This document shows, one piece after another, positions 51,134 through 64,000 of a stretch of DNA of 64,000 bases. Position 1 is the stretch's first letter. Each line of letters opens with the position of its first letter. A program made the position numbers and the translations under genes. The notes under the pieces were generated by a model, which was not told where the DNA came from, searched no databases, and saw nothing but the letters and a program-made list of their open reading frames with translations. The stretch is taken from positions 33,361,001 through 33,425,000 of the forward strand of contig OX419755.1 in the NCBI GenBank assembly GCA_948567375.1, written 5' to 3'. This stretch comes from Lunularia cruciata. Its lineage: Eukaryota; Streptophyta; Marchantiopsida; Lunulariales; Lunulariaceae.

Positions 51134-54100
51134 ATTTCTTTTGGGGTTGGTCATTCAAGAAGGTAGCGCACACAAAAATGGCTGACCTATTAGCAGGGGA
51201 AATTGACATTGACAAAAGAGGACCATGCAAAAGGTGTGATTTCTTGGTGGAAGCTCGAAGTGAAGAGAAACTAAGAAAATGTGCCACTATAAGATTTGGG
51301 ATTGAGACAAAGCAAAGAGGAATGACAAGTAACTTCCCATTGCCATTACAAAGTCATCTTGAGGGAGATCGTGGAAAAGGGGTTGTAGTAAGAGACGCCT
51401 TTGTGCATCAAGAGGAAATCAGGATCCTTAGTCCTTGAATTGGGAGGGAGAGTTTTCACAAACCTAGAGGGGAGGAGAGTAAGATAGGAAGTGGAAAGAA
51501 GAACTTGGAATTTGTAGTGAGAAATCATGCAATTTGGAGGTTAGATGTGATTGTTAGGGTCAAAGTCTTGAACAAGCTTTGGATCACATTTCGGGCATGG
51601 AATTGGAACCTTAGTTTTCTAGGTTTCATGACCAAGATAATAGAGAGTAAGTGTATGAGTAAGTGTCTGAAGGGAAGAGAGGAAATCCGGCTCGTAAGAT
51701 AGAGTCGGATTGGAGGTTAGTACTCAAAAGAGAGGCTAGTGAGGAGCAAGGAGCCACATTCTTAGGGAAAGGAGAGGTAGCTAAAGAAACCCAAGAAGTA
51801 AGAGACGCCAATTCTTCAAAATACACAAAGAATGGATATAAGGTCAAGAGTTATAAGGACCCTATGAGGAGAGGCATTGTAGGATCAATGATGGCCATTT
51901 TCAAGCCGGAGAAAACCAGTTATGTGATGAAACACTAAGCGGTGTTTTTCCATAAGATGTTTACAAGGGAACTCATCAATTGGGCAAAGTGCTTTTATCA
52001 GTGCACAAGACAGATGGTGTGGAATTTATGGAACAAGATGCCTCCACACTACATTGTGCCATTTGCAGCCCATTTTATTTGGGATTGAATCTATTGAATG
52101 CGGCAAAGTGACAAAAGATAGTGTCGCATTTCCATCCCGACTTGAAGAGAGATGTTAATGCGGATGAGCAACTATACATTCTTCAGATTAGAAGCAGTGA
52201 TGAGTACTATGCACAGACGGGGCAGAGTGTAAGATTGGCGGTGACTACTCCAAAGCCAAAGAAGAGGAGTTGATCCAAAGAAGAAGTGGTGGCTGCGAGA
52301 CCACGGAAGACCAGGAAAGTGAACCCGAAGAAGGTAATTGAGTTGTCGGAGGAGGAACTAGAAGGTGAGGCCAAGTACAAGTTAGAGGACTCGAGAGAGA
52401 GAAGAAGAACCTAAACTCATGTTGCAGAGTGGTGAAGCAAGCAGCAAGAGTGAGGACGGGGTGGAGATGCAGCCTGTACCAAAGGGAGAAGAAGAAAAGC
52501 CAAAGATTGCAGACAAAGATAACCAGAAAAAAGAAGATGAAATTCCAGAGAAATTGGAGAAGAAAGTTATCATTTAGTAAGGAATTTGATCAAGAAGAAG
52601 CATGATATATGAGGCGGGGCCAAGTAGAAGGAAAGAAATAGAAAGTGAGAGTTTGGAGAGCAAGAAATCAATTCCAATCAGACAACTTTGACTGAAAAGG
52701 AGAATGTGAGGAAAAGAAGAGAAGAATGATGAGGAAAGCCCACAAGAAGAAGAGAACAAGATTGGAGGCGTGGAGTATTTGCAGGAGATTGTCTGCCCAT
52801 TGCTGATGAAGATGGAGAAGAAGAAGAAAGAGATGCAACCAGAGTATCTTGAGATAAAAACTACATTGCAGGTGCTGGAGCGGTTAGAAGTAGAAAACTT
52901 GGAGTTGAAGGAGAGTATAACCCAAGGAGAGGAGGAAAGGGAGATATTGCGCTTAGATGCAATAGTGCAAAATCAAATAATTGAAAATTTAAAGAGAGAA
53001 GTGGGAAGTAGAGATAGAATGATAGAGCAGAATGTCATAGACATGGAAAGACAGATAGCTGAGTATGAAATCTTGAAGCAACAATTTGTTGATTCTTGAA
53101 TAGAAGTCATCCATGCCACAACAAGGGTAGCAGAGAAGGAGCAAGAACTCAACCGAGTAATGCAAAGTGTAGAAGAGAAGATGCAACTCTGGCAAAGAGA
53201 GTTAGCAGCGTAGTATAGGGAGGAAGAAAGATTGCGGGAACTAATTCATAATCTGGATAGATAGTGCAGAAAGAAAAGGAGAAAGAAAATGTGAAGACCA
53301 AGTTTGAGACAAAATTGGCAATGTACCGAGAAGACTGGCAAATAGATAGGGAACATGAGAGAAGGATGAGGTTTGAACCATTGAAGGAGATAGTAGCAAA
53401 GATGAATGCAATGTTGAGTACCAAAGCCAGTATAAGAATTGAAGAAACAAGGTTGCATAAGTTAAGGTTGTTCGTGTAGGAGATGAGGAGAAGAAGTGCA
53501 AAGGATAAGGACTTGAACACGTTATTGATTAGTCTCAAGACTTGTGTGGATAGGAAGATATTAGAGGTGGAAGACAATATCACAATTAGATAAGACTTAG
53601 TTAAGTTAGGAGTAGATAAACTTTGGAATGATGTAAGAATGAAACCCAAAGTAGGGGAAGTAGGAGTACAAATGTCTTTGGAGTTGACATTGGAGATATT
53701 AGAGAAGGATGGGTTGAAGGAAGAAGATGTATGTAGATGCCCATGACTGTAATTGCAGATCAGAGGGAAGAGGTGTTAAAATTGGTAGAAGAATAGTAGT
53801 TGTAAAATCCAAGGGTAGAGCAGTACATGAAGTTACTTTCAGTTTGGAACAAGAAATCTGAGGTAGACATTGGGTTGGAATAGAAACATATTCAAGATTT
53901 TGAAGGGCATGAAGAAGTGCATTGTCATTTTGGATCTATAGATTGGTAAAAATTTTAGGAAGTAGTTTAGGAGGTTAGATAACTAACAAGTGCTCAGCCT
54001 ATTTAAAGGAGGCCTTTGCAATAAATTGTTGTTCAATGTTCATTATTCCTAAGAATAGATAAAGCAAAGTGTTGATTACACTGCTCGTCACTTGAGCTTA

Positions 54101-54669
54101 ATTCTGAGTATCAATTTTGTGATTGTGTTTGTGAGTGTTGAGAGAATTTTGAAGTGCAAGTCAGCATGCTTGTTGGATGTTGGATTCCACAACTATGATC
54201 TTTATTCTGTGTGTTTGATCTTGAGTGAAGTGCAATCAAAACAATGCCTTGGTATATTTGAGAGGAATTGTAGTGTTGGTAGTATTCTGCAGTTGTGAGT
54301 GTTGCGAGTGTTGATGCAAAGCAATTTTGATCAAGGAAGTTGTGCTTTCAATGGAAAGGTGGAACACAATTCTGAGGCGGAAGGGTTTTGTAGTGAAGTA
54401 GCCATTCTCAAGAAAGAATAAATCATCACAATCGAGATTGTTTGGAAAGATTTGCTATGTTGTGATTATGAGTGTGTGGATTAGTGACAAGTTGTCAAGA
54501 TTGAACACTTGTTACACCCTTTTGGGTGTGGTTTCTACCCAAGAGTCTAAAGAAGAAATCAAGAAGAACCACATTTGTGACATTTGACTTTGTATTTGGA
54601 CAGTATCTCTATGGGAACAAACTTTACTTACCTGATTACCGCAAAAGTGATATTTGCCAGGTTGTCACA
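51134..54669 (+). repeat. E-family LTR (E4), 5' end missing
   Basis: A long LTR in plus orientation, ending GCCAGGTTGTCACA at 54669. A3 interrupts it near its start. It contains the LTR ORF region (51322 to ~53700) and both TATA-like boxes (51288-51292, 54000-54007). It is clearly older than the E1, E2 and E5 LTRs, with many stops and indels. Confidence 0.82.
51322..53700 (+). pseudogene. LTR-encoded coiled-coil protein, E4 copy
   Basis: ATG at 51322 (MTSNFPLPLQSHLEGDRGKG), matching the E5 start. Then ITFRAWNWNLSFLG (~51585), KIESDWRLVLKREAS (~51700), a degraded central block, an acidic tract (~52330-52520) and the coiled-coil half: 52770-53099 (MEYLQEIVCPLLMKM, comparable to VEYLREVVCPLLVKL in E5) and 53264-53479. 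At least eight breaks. Agreement of the start codon between E4 and E5 supports ATG as the true start. Confidence 0.72.
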
Positions 54670-54959
54670 CTTTGGAAGGAAGTGGATTACTTACCTTTGC
54701 AAGGAAGCCTTTGTATATTGAAACATCTTTTTCATACTATGAATGGATTAATCTTGTGTTTAAGTGATTTTCCTTTTGTAGTGCATCTCCTTGGTGACAT
54801 TACCCTCCTTTGGGAGTAGCTTTTGCACAAGAGTTTAAATAAGTGATGGTAAAGAACAATTTTTCGTACTTTTCTTTTGTATCTTGCCATTTTTTATCCT
54901 TAGAGAAAAACCTATTTCTTGTTAAAATACTACAAATTGGGTGTTTGTATGTTGTTACA
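54670..54959 (+). repeat. Old LTR end, related to 15880-16355
   Basis: Shares several phrases with the left-hand region 16050-16355 and ends TATGTTGTTACA. About 20 bases further is ttggcatcagaa, which resembles an initiator-Met primer site. It is probably the end of a separate old LTR family. Confidence 0.4.
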
Positions 54960-57900
54960 AACATAGTTTTGTAGCCCTTATTGGCATCAGAATGTTAAGT
55001 CACCAATGCAACAAGAGCATAGGATTATCTTGTAAAGCTAAAAGAAATCAATGTCTTAAAGAGCTATGTAGCTCAAATCTAGATAATCTCATGTATATTT
55101 TAAAGATTCATAAAGAATAAGCATTAGATCATTTCATACAAAGATGATGATAGCCATAAAATTACTTGAGGAGAAAACTAAGCTATACAAATAGCCAAGA
55201 GATTTTACTCCCTTATCTCCTCAACATTTGTGCATCTATAAATCCATAATTCATGCAAACCTATCATACACAAGAAAACAAAGCAATTTCTTTGGAGATT
55301 GATATTATTTAGCACAAATTATCAAAAATCTTGATAGAAATAGTTATATCAAGATAGTAATGGTAATGTCCAAGTTGATGGTAATACAAGCATCTTGGAT
55401 GCTTGCTTGCTTGTAATGGTAATGTTGAAATTGCCTTAGACAAACCAACCAAATACCAAAAAAAAATATGTAGAAGGGAAAATTCACCTTCTTAGTTAGA
55501 GGTTTTGGCTAAAGAACCATGATGGAAGAGGAAAAGATTAAGGTTATCATAGATTGGACAACTCTAAGGATGTTTATTGGTGTATGAGGAATTAGCAAGC
55601 TATTATCAATAACTTGTATATTTGTTTGCATATATTTTGACACTATTTATTGATCTCATGGGCAAGAATGTCAAATTATTTCAACTTAATAAGGAGAGTG
55701 CTTCTTCCCAACCACTCAAGGACTTGATATAAAGTTGCCTTGTAGAGTTGATTTTGATGCTTCTTACTTTATTATTGGAGAAATATCATAAAAGAATTTG
55801 ATAAATTATTTACACTCAATTACTTTTGCTTCAATAGGTTTTACAAAATTTACAAAGAGAAATTATTCTATTCATGTTGTGAAAATATCAATAGTTTGTA
55901 GTTGTACAAGAGAAGTTTAGAGATGTTTTACACTCAACTTTTTTTGCCTCAAGGAAGTTTATAGTATATCACAAGAAAATATTTTTCTTATGATTATGAA
56001 AAACTATTAGTGGTATACACTACCAAGATTTGGCATTATTATCTTCTCTGCAAGGTTATGATCATATGTATAATCCGCAAGCTATTGTTGCAAATAATTT
56101 CACTTTGATCATATTGAGAGTTTAAATCATCATTGGAAGAAGAACTCCATCTACATGACATCAAGTTTGAATGAATCCCTAAAAAAATTTAAATTTTTCT
56201 ACTTGCTCTTTCTCATTATAAATTACAAACAACTTTGCAACTACTTCCAACATCAATATGGCCAAACCAAAGGTATAATGTAGGTAATGTACAAACAAAA
56301 AACTATAAGGATATCCTTTTTCCTGACCTATCTCCTCAATTGATGGTAATAAGTATTTGTTTTCTCCATTCATATGAATTTCTCATACAAGGAAAATCAA
56401 GTATATGTTCCACACAATCCTACTCTCTTTTTTCTTAATTGTCAAAAACACATTATCTCTCCATCTTAGTTCATCTTGGAATAGAGAAGATAACTCTCCT
56501 TTTTCATTATTTATGGTGATGGCCAAACATAGCTCAAGATGTTTGTGCATTTGTTTGTGCTTATGAAAGTTGCAAAAAGAATAAGACTTCAAACTTAAAA
56601 TCAACTTTTCCTCCAAGTTTTGAAAGGATTTACTTCATATTAAGAGTATATAAGCTTGGATCTCAATAAATCTCTTGTTATCATTGCTTTTTTATATTGC
56701 AATTATTAAGTTGGTAGATATATTAGGTAAGAAAATCTATTTAGGTCTTACAATACACACATTTAATATACCCAATAAGGCAAGATCTAGTTTGAAATTT
56801 TGTTTTATTATCATGATTTATCAAGGATAATCATATTTGGTTAGCTTTATGTACTAGCCAACATCTAGTTTGGCATTTTGTTTTATTATTATGATCTATC
56901 AAGGATACTCATATGAGATAAGCTTTATGTTTTATTGGCAATTTTTGCTAACCTATATTCAAGATTTTGGACACTAAATTGGCAATGTCCACAACTTAAC
57001 TCCAAAAAAATGGTCAGACTAAATAGGAAAATTGTACACTAAAGAAATTTGCTTGCATTTATGACCACAATAATTGATATACTTTCCTTTTAGCCATGAA
57101 TTTTACTCACAATAACTCTTAGTAAGCAAGTCCTAGATTATCTTCCATCTTCCCCATTATAGCCAAGAGCCTTAAGTTCTTGATAGGTTTTCACCTCCTA
57201 TCTTCCAATATACATATTTTCTTTTCATTTATCTTTATCTTTGTCCTAATCAAATGTCAAAGCTCATCTACTTATTACTCAAATCTATCAAAATATATGT
57301 ATTTATGTATAACATTTTGATTTTTCTTTTATAATTGGTGATACAATTTTGCTCTTTATCCATGACATTCTATTACTCCTTCATACTCAACTTAGTAAAT
57401 TTAGTCCTAATTAGTTTGGTCTCTTTCTTATTCTCAACTTTGTGTCTCCTCTTACTTATCAACTTTATCTTTCACTTCCTCCACAGTTTGCTTCATCTTA
57501 TTCTTCACACTTTCAATATAAAATCTTCATTTTCAACCCATCCTCTCTTTTTACTTAGTTCAACATCCCATGCCTACAAATATCATTGTGGAGTATGAAG
57601 TTGATGAAATATTTGTCAATTGTAAGGCCAATTGTAATTATCACTAACATGTAGAGTATAAATTCTTTAGAAGAATTATATGCTTTATAATGCACCATAG
57701 AACTCTTTAATCATCTTTATAATGCTCAAGATACCATCCAAGAGTCCAAAAAAGAGCACATGATGAGGTTGTCTTTGACTAGTATAAGTAGAATGTGCAA
57801 TAATATAGCAATAAACTATAGTAATTGAGCAATATTTTATCATTCAAGTTACCAAAAAATTATAGAAAATACTATCAAATGGAAATAAAAGTTCAATAAA

Positions 57901-58852
57901 TTAATATTTAGAAGGTAACTATGAACCTTCTTAAGGATTGAGTAGTGTTTTAAGATACTCAAGAACCTTCATAGATTGTAATTGTTGAGAAAAATTCCTA
58001 AGAATTGAGTAACTTAGCTAGGAAATTAAAGGTTAACTATGTTAGAAATTTTGCTTGTATCCACTTAAAGTATACCATAGACTTGGTGTATCACTAATAT
58101 CCAAAGTTCAAATTTTTTTTACTCAATTTTAGATTTGGAAATAGAAATAATGCTAAGCTTGTCTCTGACTTGAAGGCTACCTCCGATAACAAATTTTGTA
58201 TGCACTATGTGCTAGAATGAGGAACAATTTAGAACCAAGTACACTTAAAGAAAAAAATTCAAATTAAATTTCCCCATTCATATTTTACATCACTTATTCA
58301 CTCTCTTATGCCAAATCTTATCCAAAATTACTCTTAGAGACTTCACCAATATCAACATTGAATCCTTTACTAGCACTTCATATGAGTCCTTTAGAGCTAG
58401 AGATTATTCCCATATCAAAAATCATGCTAGAAGCACTCTTACTTTTTACATTACATACATAAGTAGTACTTACAAAGCCTCATTGCATAACTCACTTCAT
58501 GCTCAAAGCTCACTAGAAAATAGATGCCATTCCTCTCCTAAGCTACCCCTTATATACTAACCAAAATTACTAAAGTAAGACTTTTGGTGACTTTTGGTAG
58601 AACTCATACTTTACCTAAATTACCTTGGTAAAGGAATCCTAGGTCAATATGAGTTTAGATGGTTTCTTTGCTCTATATGTCTTATTTGAAAAATTCCAAG
58701 AATGATTTCTATGAATCTAAAATCACCTCTTAAGTAAAAGTTAAAAAAATAATTCAAAGTCAAGTCAAATCTATCTACTTTGATCCTCTTCCATTATCAA
58801 AGTTCAAGTCAAATCACATCTACCTACCTTGATCTTCTTCTATTATCTTCTA
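54960..58852. other. AT-rich decayed DNA without recognisable genes
   Basis: 3.9 kb, visibly more AT-rich than the elements around it. No ORF above ~90 codons and no domain I can name. It holds an imperfect 78-bp tandem duplication (56785-56930) and a ~48-bp one next to the E2 junction (58755-58852). Parts near 58500-58700 loosely recall the D LTR, too weakly to call. Confidence 0.5.
56785..56930 (+). repeat. Imperfect 78-bp tandem duplication
   Basis: Unit 1 begins at 56785 and unit 2 at 56863. Both read atctagtttg, then ttttgttttattat, tcaaggata and agctttatgt, with ~15% differences. Confidence 0.75.
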
Positions 58853-58939
58853 GAAACTCAAGACCAAGATTTGGAAATCGATGATTAGTTTCCTGATGAA
58901 GAGCTATATCATTTAATGGCTGTTCAAAGTACGTAGTAT

Positions 58940-60242
58940 GTGGCAGAATATCATTATTTGCATACGTGCCATTGTCCTGAGGAGCTGGACCCGGAACAAA
59001 GAGCAGTCTTTCTTCGGAAAATGGGACCGTACCAATTGAAACACAACATTTTGTTTAAAATGGGCAAAGATGAAGTACTTTGGAGATGCCTGGAAGCATA
59101 CAAAGTAGGAGGAGTCATCAAATCCTTGCACTCGGAAGCATTGGGAGGACACTATGCCCTGAAAAATATGTTGAAAAAAATTCTTTCGGCAGGGTATTGG
59201 TGGCCTACGATGTATAAAGATACTCATGCCCATATCCGGAGTTGTGATGCCTGTCAAAGAATAGGGAAACCGATAGCAACTTCCCAGTGGCCTTTGAAAC
59301 CAATTTTGCCTCTGGCCCCATTTGAGAAATGGGGTATTGATTTTGTGGGACCTATTCAACCAGTAACCCTGTGTCACAAGGAAGAGGTACATCCTAGTAT
59401 GTACCGATTATGCCACCAAGATGGTGGAAGCAGAGGCAACACGAAGAGATGATGTAGAGATAGTAGTAGAATTTTTCTTCCGAAACATCATTTCCTATTA
59501 TGGGTGTCTTTTGAAATTGGTCAGTGATCGGGGAACTCATTTTTTGAACTCAATGATGGAGGCGTTAACCAAATACTTCCAAATTAAGCATCGGAAGACC
59601 ATGCCTTACAACCCAAAAGCAAATGGACTCACGGAGAAAGCCAATGGATTGCTGTGTAAAATTTTGAATAAGGTGACAGTCAATTATGCCTATGACTGGG
59701 ATACGAAGTTACTTGCAGCGTTGTGGGCATATCGAACAACTGAAAAGATTACTACCAAGCAAACTCCTTATTGTCTGACATACGGATTGCATCCCATATT
59801 ACCAATTGAGTTTGAAGTATCGACATATAGAATACTTTGTGAAGAACGTTTGTCGGAGGAAGAAAGTCAAGATCTTTGGATTCATCAACTGATGTGGTTG
59901 GAAGAGAAAAGGGACGATACAATGCAAACTACAAAGGAAATTCAAGAACAACAGAAGGTTCGGCACGATAAAAGAATCAAACTTGTGACTGTTCAGGAAG
60001 GAGACTTGGTATTATTATATGATAATAGCCGCATATTTTTTCCAAGAAAATTACATCTGAGGTGGATAAGACTGTGTCGTGTGATGCACATCTATGATAA
60101 TGGTTCTATTCAACTTGCAGACCTGGATGGCAATCCTTTTGCAACTCGCGTCAATGGTTGGAGGGTTAAAAAATATTGGACCCCGAACCCGACTTTGTAT
60201 AAAAACCCGGTTGTCGGTGTTTGCGGGGACGCTCACATTTGA
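58940..60242 (+). pseudogene. pol: Integrase, E2 (one frameshift)
   Basis: Zinc domain HCPEELDPEQRAVF then LGGHYALKN and SCDACQRIGKP. Core: EKWGIDFVGPI (first Asp), a one-base frameshift near 59370 (CHKEEVHPS where E1 has VTRKRYILV), then LVSDRGTHF (Asp) and NGLTEKANGLL (Glu) in 59421-60242. The C-terminal tail is complete here (GWRVKKYWTPNPTLYKNPVV) and stops at the TGA inside the polypurine tract, which defines the natural end of the E polyprotein. Confidence 0.88.
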
Positions 60243-60253
60243 GGGAGGGGGTA
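60238..60253 (+). other. Polypurine tract of E2
   Basis: ttgagggagggggta directly before the LTR start at 60254. The pol stop codon TGA is part of it. Confidence 0.85.
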
Positions 60254-63200
60254 TGTGGTACCCACATTTTTTTGTTTTTCTATGGTTAGTAGTGTTTAAG
60301 AGACAAAGTAAGCACGGGGAGTTGAATTGTGGACAAAGAATGGACGGAAGTAACTTTGGAGGAAATCCAAAGAAGATGACATCGGATCCAATGATGGAGG
60401 TACTTGGAAGAGGAGTACGCCGGAAAGAGTCCGAAGATCACCATCTTTGGGTTGGAAGATGCAGGAAAGACAAAGACCGTTTAACAACCTCTGTACGTGG
60501 CAAGAAAGTACATTTCAAGAAACGGCGGGGGCAGAAGAAGCATGTCTTGACAGTGACCGGGAGTGCACACAGAAGAGAGAAATTTGCAGATGAAATTAAC
60601 TAAAGAATTACTGCAATTTGGGGCAATATAAAATTGCAACTGCGTAGGGGAAAGTTGGATACTCTAAGTAAATTCCCAATCCCTTTGAGTAGCCGTCTTG
60701 TAGTAATGCGTGTCCAAAAGCCCATTGAGAGTGAGATTTTCTGAAACCCTAAGGGAGTTAGAGTGTCTCGTCTAGGAAAGGGTCTCATCTTCCAACATCG
60801 TAGAACAAGAGAACAGATCATGGCAAAGAAGGTGGCCAACGCGTTGGCGGTGAGAGGTTTCGTAATCCGAAAGGTAGATGTAGTAGCTAGAATCAAAGTC
60901 TTGATTAGACTTTGTATTACCTTTTTAGCATGGAACTAGAATTTCAGTTTCCCGTGAGTGATGGCAAAGATCACTGCCAGTAATTGTGAGGTGGGCCCAA
61001 GGTGGAAGGGAAGAGATGCAATCCGGCTCGATGGACTGAGTCGGATTAGAAGTTGGTATTGGGAAGAGAAGTAGGAGAACCAACAGGGATCACCTTCTAT
61101 CGGAAGTGTGATGCTGCAGAGGAGACAACGGAAATCCACAATTTGTTCTTTGCTCCGAGAACCACAAATGACTACAAGGTGGAGTCCTATCAGGATCCGA
61201 TCCGAAGAAGTATTGTGGGAGCGATGATGGCCATGTTCAAGCCAGAACAAACCACCTACGTGAACATGCAGCAGACTGGCTTCTTCCATCAGATGTTTGC
61301 AGGAGCTCCAATGAATTGGGCGAAGTGCTTTCACCACCAAATGAGGGAGATGGTGGTGAATTGGCAAATAGGCTCGCCACCACATTATTTTGCACCATTC
61401 GCAGCCCACTTCTACTTTGGGCTGAACTTATTAACCAAAGAAGAGCGTCATCATATGGTGTCTCACATGCATCCCGATTTGCAATAAGAAGCAGACAAGG
61501 AAGAGCGCCAGTATATGCTGCATCTTCAAGCAAATGACAAATACTTTGCGAGGACAGGATAGTGGAAAGTTAAAGAAATTACGAGTCCAAAGATGAAGAA
61601 ACGTGGCAAACCCGAAGAAGCAAGGTCGCCTCCCATGCAAAGGAAGACTCGGCGGCTGAGGTTGAAGACGGCAAAGATCGTAAAAGAGGCATCATCGGGA
61701 TCGGAGTCTGGGGAAGAGACTGAGTTGCAAGAAGAGGAATCAAAAGAAGAGGAGCTCACATTGAAAAGTAAGGAGTTTGGGAGTGATAGCGATGGAGAGC
61801 CAGAGGTCCAGCAATTGGCAGCAGTAAGTGAGGCTTGTCAAAGGACGGTAGTAAACAAGTCAAGAGCAGAAGAGAAAGTAGAGAATCCTGCGGGGCTGAG
61901 TTCAAGAGGCCAAGACAAAGAAAGTGCCGACACAATGAAGATATGAAGATCGCAACTTCAGATGAAGAAGCCAATGACGGAGGAGAAGACTCCAGACGAA
62001 GATGGTGATGAAGAGGAAGAAAAATTTGGCGAAATATCCTATTTGACAAAGGTGGTAACACCATTGCTGGAACTGTTGAAGGAGCATCAAAGAGTAATTC
62101 CCCAAGATCGCAGGAAGGGGATGAATGAATTGCAGATGGTGAAGTACCTGGTAAGTGAAGTGAAGGAGTTGCAGGAGCAACAAGTCTGAAGAAGCAAGGA
62201 AGTGGAAGAACTTCGGAGGGAGGAAGGCTTGATGAAGAAAATGCTGACCATGCTACAAGGGAGCTGCGCAAAAAAGGAAAAGGAACTGCAAAGACGAGCC
62301 GGAGAATTCAAGGAACAAGCGATGTGGCTCAATAAGATGAAGGAAGAAGTGAGTGATGTGCGCATCAAGAATGTTCATTTGAAGGCAATGAACACCGTAA
62401 TGGAGCAAGAGTTGGACAGCTTAAAGAAAAGTGCCGCAGCGAAAGATCAAGCATGGCAGAGAGAGTTGGCAGCCAAGCAAGAAGAAGAAGAGCGATTGCG
62501 AGAACTTGTCAAGAGCGCAAAACAGCAGAGCATGCAGTATGCAGAGGAGAAGAAGATGCTCGCTGCAGAATACAAAGACGAGTTGAAGATGTATCATGAG
62601 GAGTTGAAGGTGGAGCGCTCTCAAGGATATGCATCGGAATCAGTAGGGGAAGTTGCAAGAAAGTTAAGAGTGATTTTAAGCACGGAGGCTGAAGGGAGAT
62701 TGGAGGAAGCTCGCCTACGTGAGTTAAAGTTACTTGTGTAGGAGACACGGAAGAGAAAGGCCAAGGATGTGGACATGAACACCTTATTGATTTGATTGAG
62801 GGAGCGTGTCTATAGGAAAATGTTAGATGTAGAGAACAATGTTAGTCTTAGACTAGATTTAGTCAACTCGGAATTAGAGAAGATTTGGAATAGTGTGAGA
62901 GTGGAGAAGAAACCCGATGTCGCAGAAGTAGGAATACAGGTGTCATCAGACTTGCTAATTGACACATTAGAGAAGAGTGGGTCAGGAGATAAGAGTGTAC
63001 ATGGATTACCCATGAGCTCAATTGTAGATTGTAGTGTAGAAGTAGTCAAGGACTTGGCGGAATTCACTATACTCAAAGAAGGAGAAATAGTAAGAAGATC
63101 ATCGGGTTCGGAAGCCGATGATGAGGTAGACATCGGATCACGATAGGTGTCGATTTTGAGATAGGAAGAGGCAGATATGAAGAGGCAGATATGAAGATAT

Positions 63201-63959
63201 AGACTGTCACTTAGGATCTGCAGGTAGGGAAGGATGTTAGGAAGCGGTGCCTAGGTAGGCAAGTCTGCCGTTTGCTTCAATATTTAAGTGGAGCACTCGC
63301 AATACAATGTTGTTCAATATTCATATTTCTGAAGATAGATAAAGCGAAGTGCTGTTCTTAGTGCTTGTTGCTTGAGCTTAATTCCGATTGTCAATTTTGT
63401 ATGTGTGTTTGTGAGTGTGTGGAGAATTCCAAAGAGAAAATCAATGTGTTTGTAGATGTTGGATTCTGTAGCCTTGATCTTCATTCTGTGTGTTTGATCT
63501 TGAGTGAAGTGCATTGGAGCAATGCCTTGACAAGTCTGAGAGGAATTGTAGTGTTGGTAGTATTCTGCATTTGTGAGTGTAGCACAAAGTTGATGTGAAG
63601 CAATTTCAATTGAGGAAGTTGTGCTTTCAGTGGAGGGGTGGAACACAATTTTGAGGTGAAATCGTTCTTCACAGTGAAGTGCCATCTTCAGAAGAATCTG
63701 AATCATCACAATCAAGAGTTGTTTGGACAGAATTTGCTATGTTGTGATTATGTGTGTGTATTCGTGACAAGTTGTCAAGATTGTGAGCTTGTTACTCTCT
63801 TCTGGGTGTAGTTTCTACTTGAGAGATTAAAGAAGCCATCAAGAAGAACTACAATTGTGACTTTTGTCTTTGTATTCTACCAATTCTGGATAGTATCTCT
63901 GCAGGAATGAACTTTACTGACCTGATTACCACAAAAGTGATATTTGCCGGGTTGTCACA
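60254..63959 (+). repeat. E2 3' LTR (3.7 kb, carries an ORF)
   Basis: 3706 bp, TGTGGTACCCACA to GGGTTGTCACA, collinear with 11759-15476. TATA-like boxes lie near 60625 (ATATAAAA) and at 63281-63288 (TATTTAAG). Confidence 0.9.
60660..63146 (+). pseudogene. LTR-encoded coiled-coil protein, E2 copy
   Basis: From 61053 to 63146 the gene stays in a single frame interrupted only by stops at about 61485, 61560, 61944, 62187, 62739 and 62793. Most are explained by one C to T or G to A change against E1 (CAG to TAG, CAA to TAA, TGG to TGA). Upstream of 61053 it is more damaged. Conserved features: MVLGREVGEPTGITF, QTGFFHQMFAGAPMNWAKCF, FYFGLNLL, acidic tract (61690-61800) and a coiled coil (62200-62740). 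The collinearity shows what the undamaged ~850-codon gene looks like. Confidence 0.78.
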
Positions 63960-64000
63960 AGTTCAGACTAAGGCTACAACTCTAACTTCCTCTACCTCTA
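63960..64000. other. Flank after E2
   Basis: 41 bases, too short to assign. The first five (AGTTC) would be the E2 target duplication, but the left end of E2 is lost, so it cannot be compared. Confidence 0.3.

Larger units (their letters stand above)
58853..63959 (+). mobile_element. E-family retrotransposon E2, 5'-truncated
   Basis: Begins abruptly in the RNase H end at the sequence equal to 10361 in E1 (gaaactcaagaccaag) and runs through integrase, polypurine tract and a full 3' LTR ending GGGTTGTCACA at 63959. The missing 5' portion was lost to deletion or recombination at 58853. It is closely related to E1: same TGTGGTACCC start and an LTR collinear with E1's. Confidence 0.9.

Noticed and set aside
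57335-57598. An 87-codon hydrophobic ORF in the AT-rich region
   Set aside because: Leu/Phe/Ser-rich frames appear by chance in AT-rich DNA; no start context, homology or conserved partner.

Overview
This 64 kb window looks like intergenic, heterochromatin-type nuclear DNA of a green plant (streptophyte): nested and decayed LTR retrotransposons of the Ty3/gypsy type, with no recognisable host gene, rRNA, tRNA or CRISPR. The pol proteins and the plant-style tRNA primer site fit a streptophyte with a large repeat-rich genome (charophyte, bryophyte, lycophyte, fern or gymnosperm). The sequence does not let me decide which.

Three families make up most of it; the labels are mine. Family A (A1 at 1-1746, truncated, +; A2 at 19315-29248, complete, +; A3 at 35832-38437 plus 49979-51133, 5' part only, -) encodes one long frame: gag with two zinc knuckles, aspartic protease, a DNMT3-like cytosine-5 DNA methyltransferase, reverse transcriptase, RNase H, DDE integrase and a C-terminal PHD finger. 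Its ends are not ordinary LTRs. The left end is repeat C alone and the right end is B-C-B, a 'split direct repeat' layout (C - coding - B - C - B). Family E (E1 at 5491-15476, +; E2 at 58853-63959, +, 5'-truncated; E5 at 38438-49973, -, complete; LTR-only pieces at 1747-2816, 16726-18066 and 51134-54669) is a Ty3 element with very long LTRs (2.7-3.7 kb) that carry their own sense-strand ORF with a tryptophan-rich block, an acidic tract and a coiled coil. Family D (18067-35831, -) has 692-bp LTRs and an extra zinc-knuckle ORF before gag.

Layout from left to right: A1 3' end inserted in an antisense E LTR; decayed repeat DNA; E1 with intact TSD (ATCCT); decayed DNA with a Ty1/copia gag scrap; the 5' part of an E LTR (E3); D, interrupted inside its integrase gene by A2; A3, interrupted in its leader by E5 (TSD ACCTG); an E LTR (E4); 3.9 kb of AT-rich decayed DNA; E2. 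Nesting gives relative ages: A2 is younger than D, E5 younger than A3, and A3 younger than E4. The two outer flanks of D do not match, which points to a rearrangement.

Almost all in-frame stops in A2, E1, E2 and E5 are CAG to TAG, CGA to TGA or TGG to TAG/TGA changes, and repeat pairs differ almost only by transitions. That is the footprint of deamination at methylated cytosines. An element carrying its own DNA methyltransferase and histone reader, with split terminal repeats, is the most unusual thing here.
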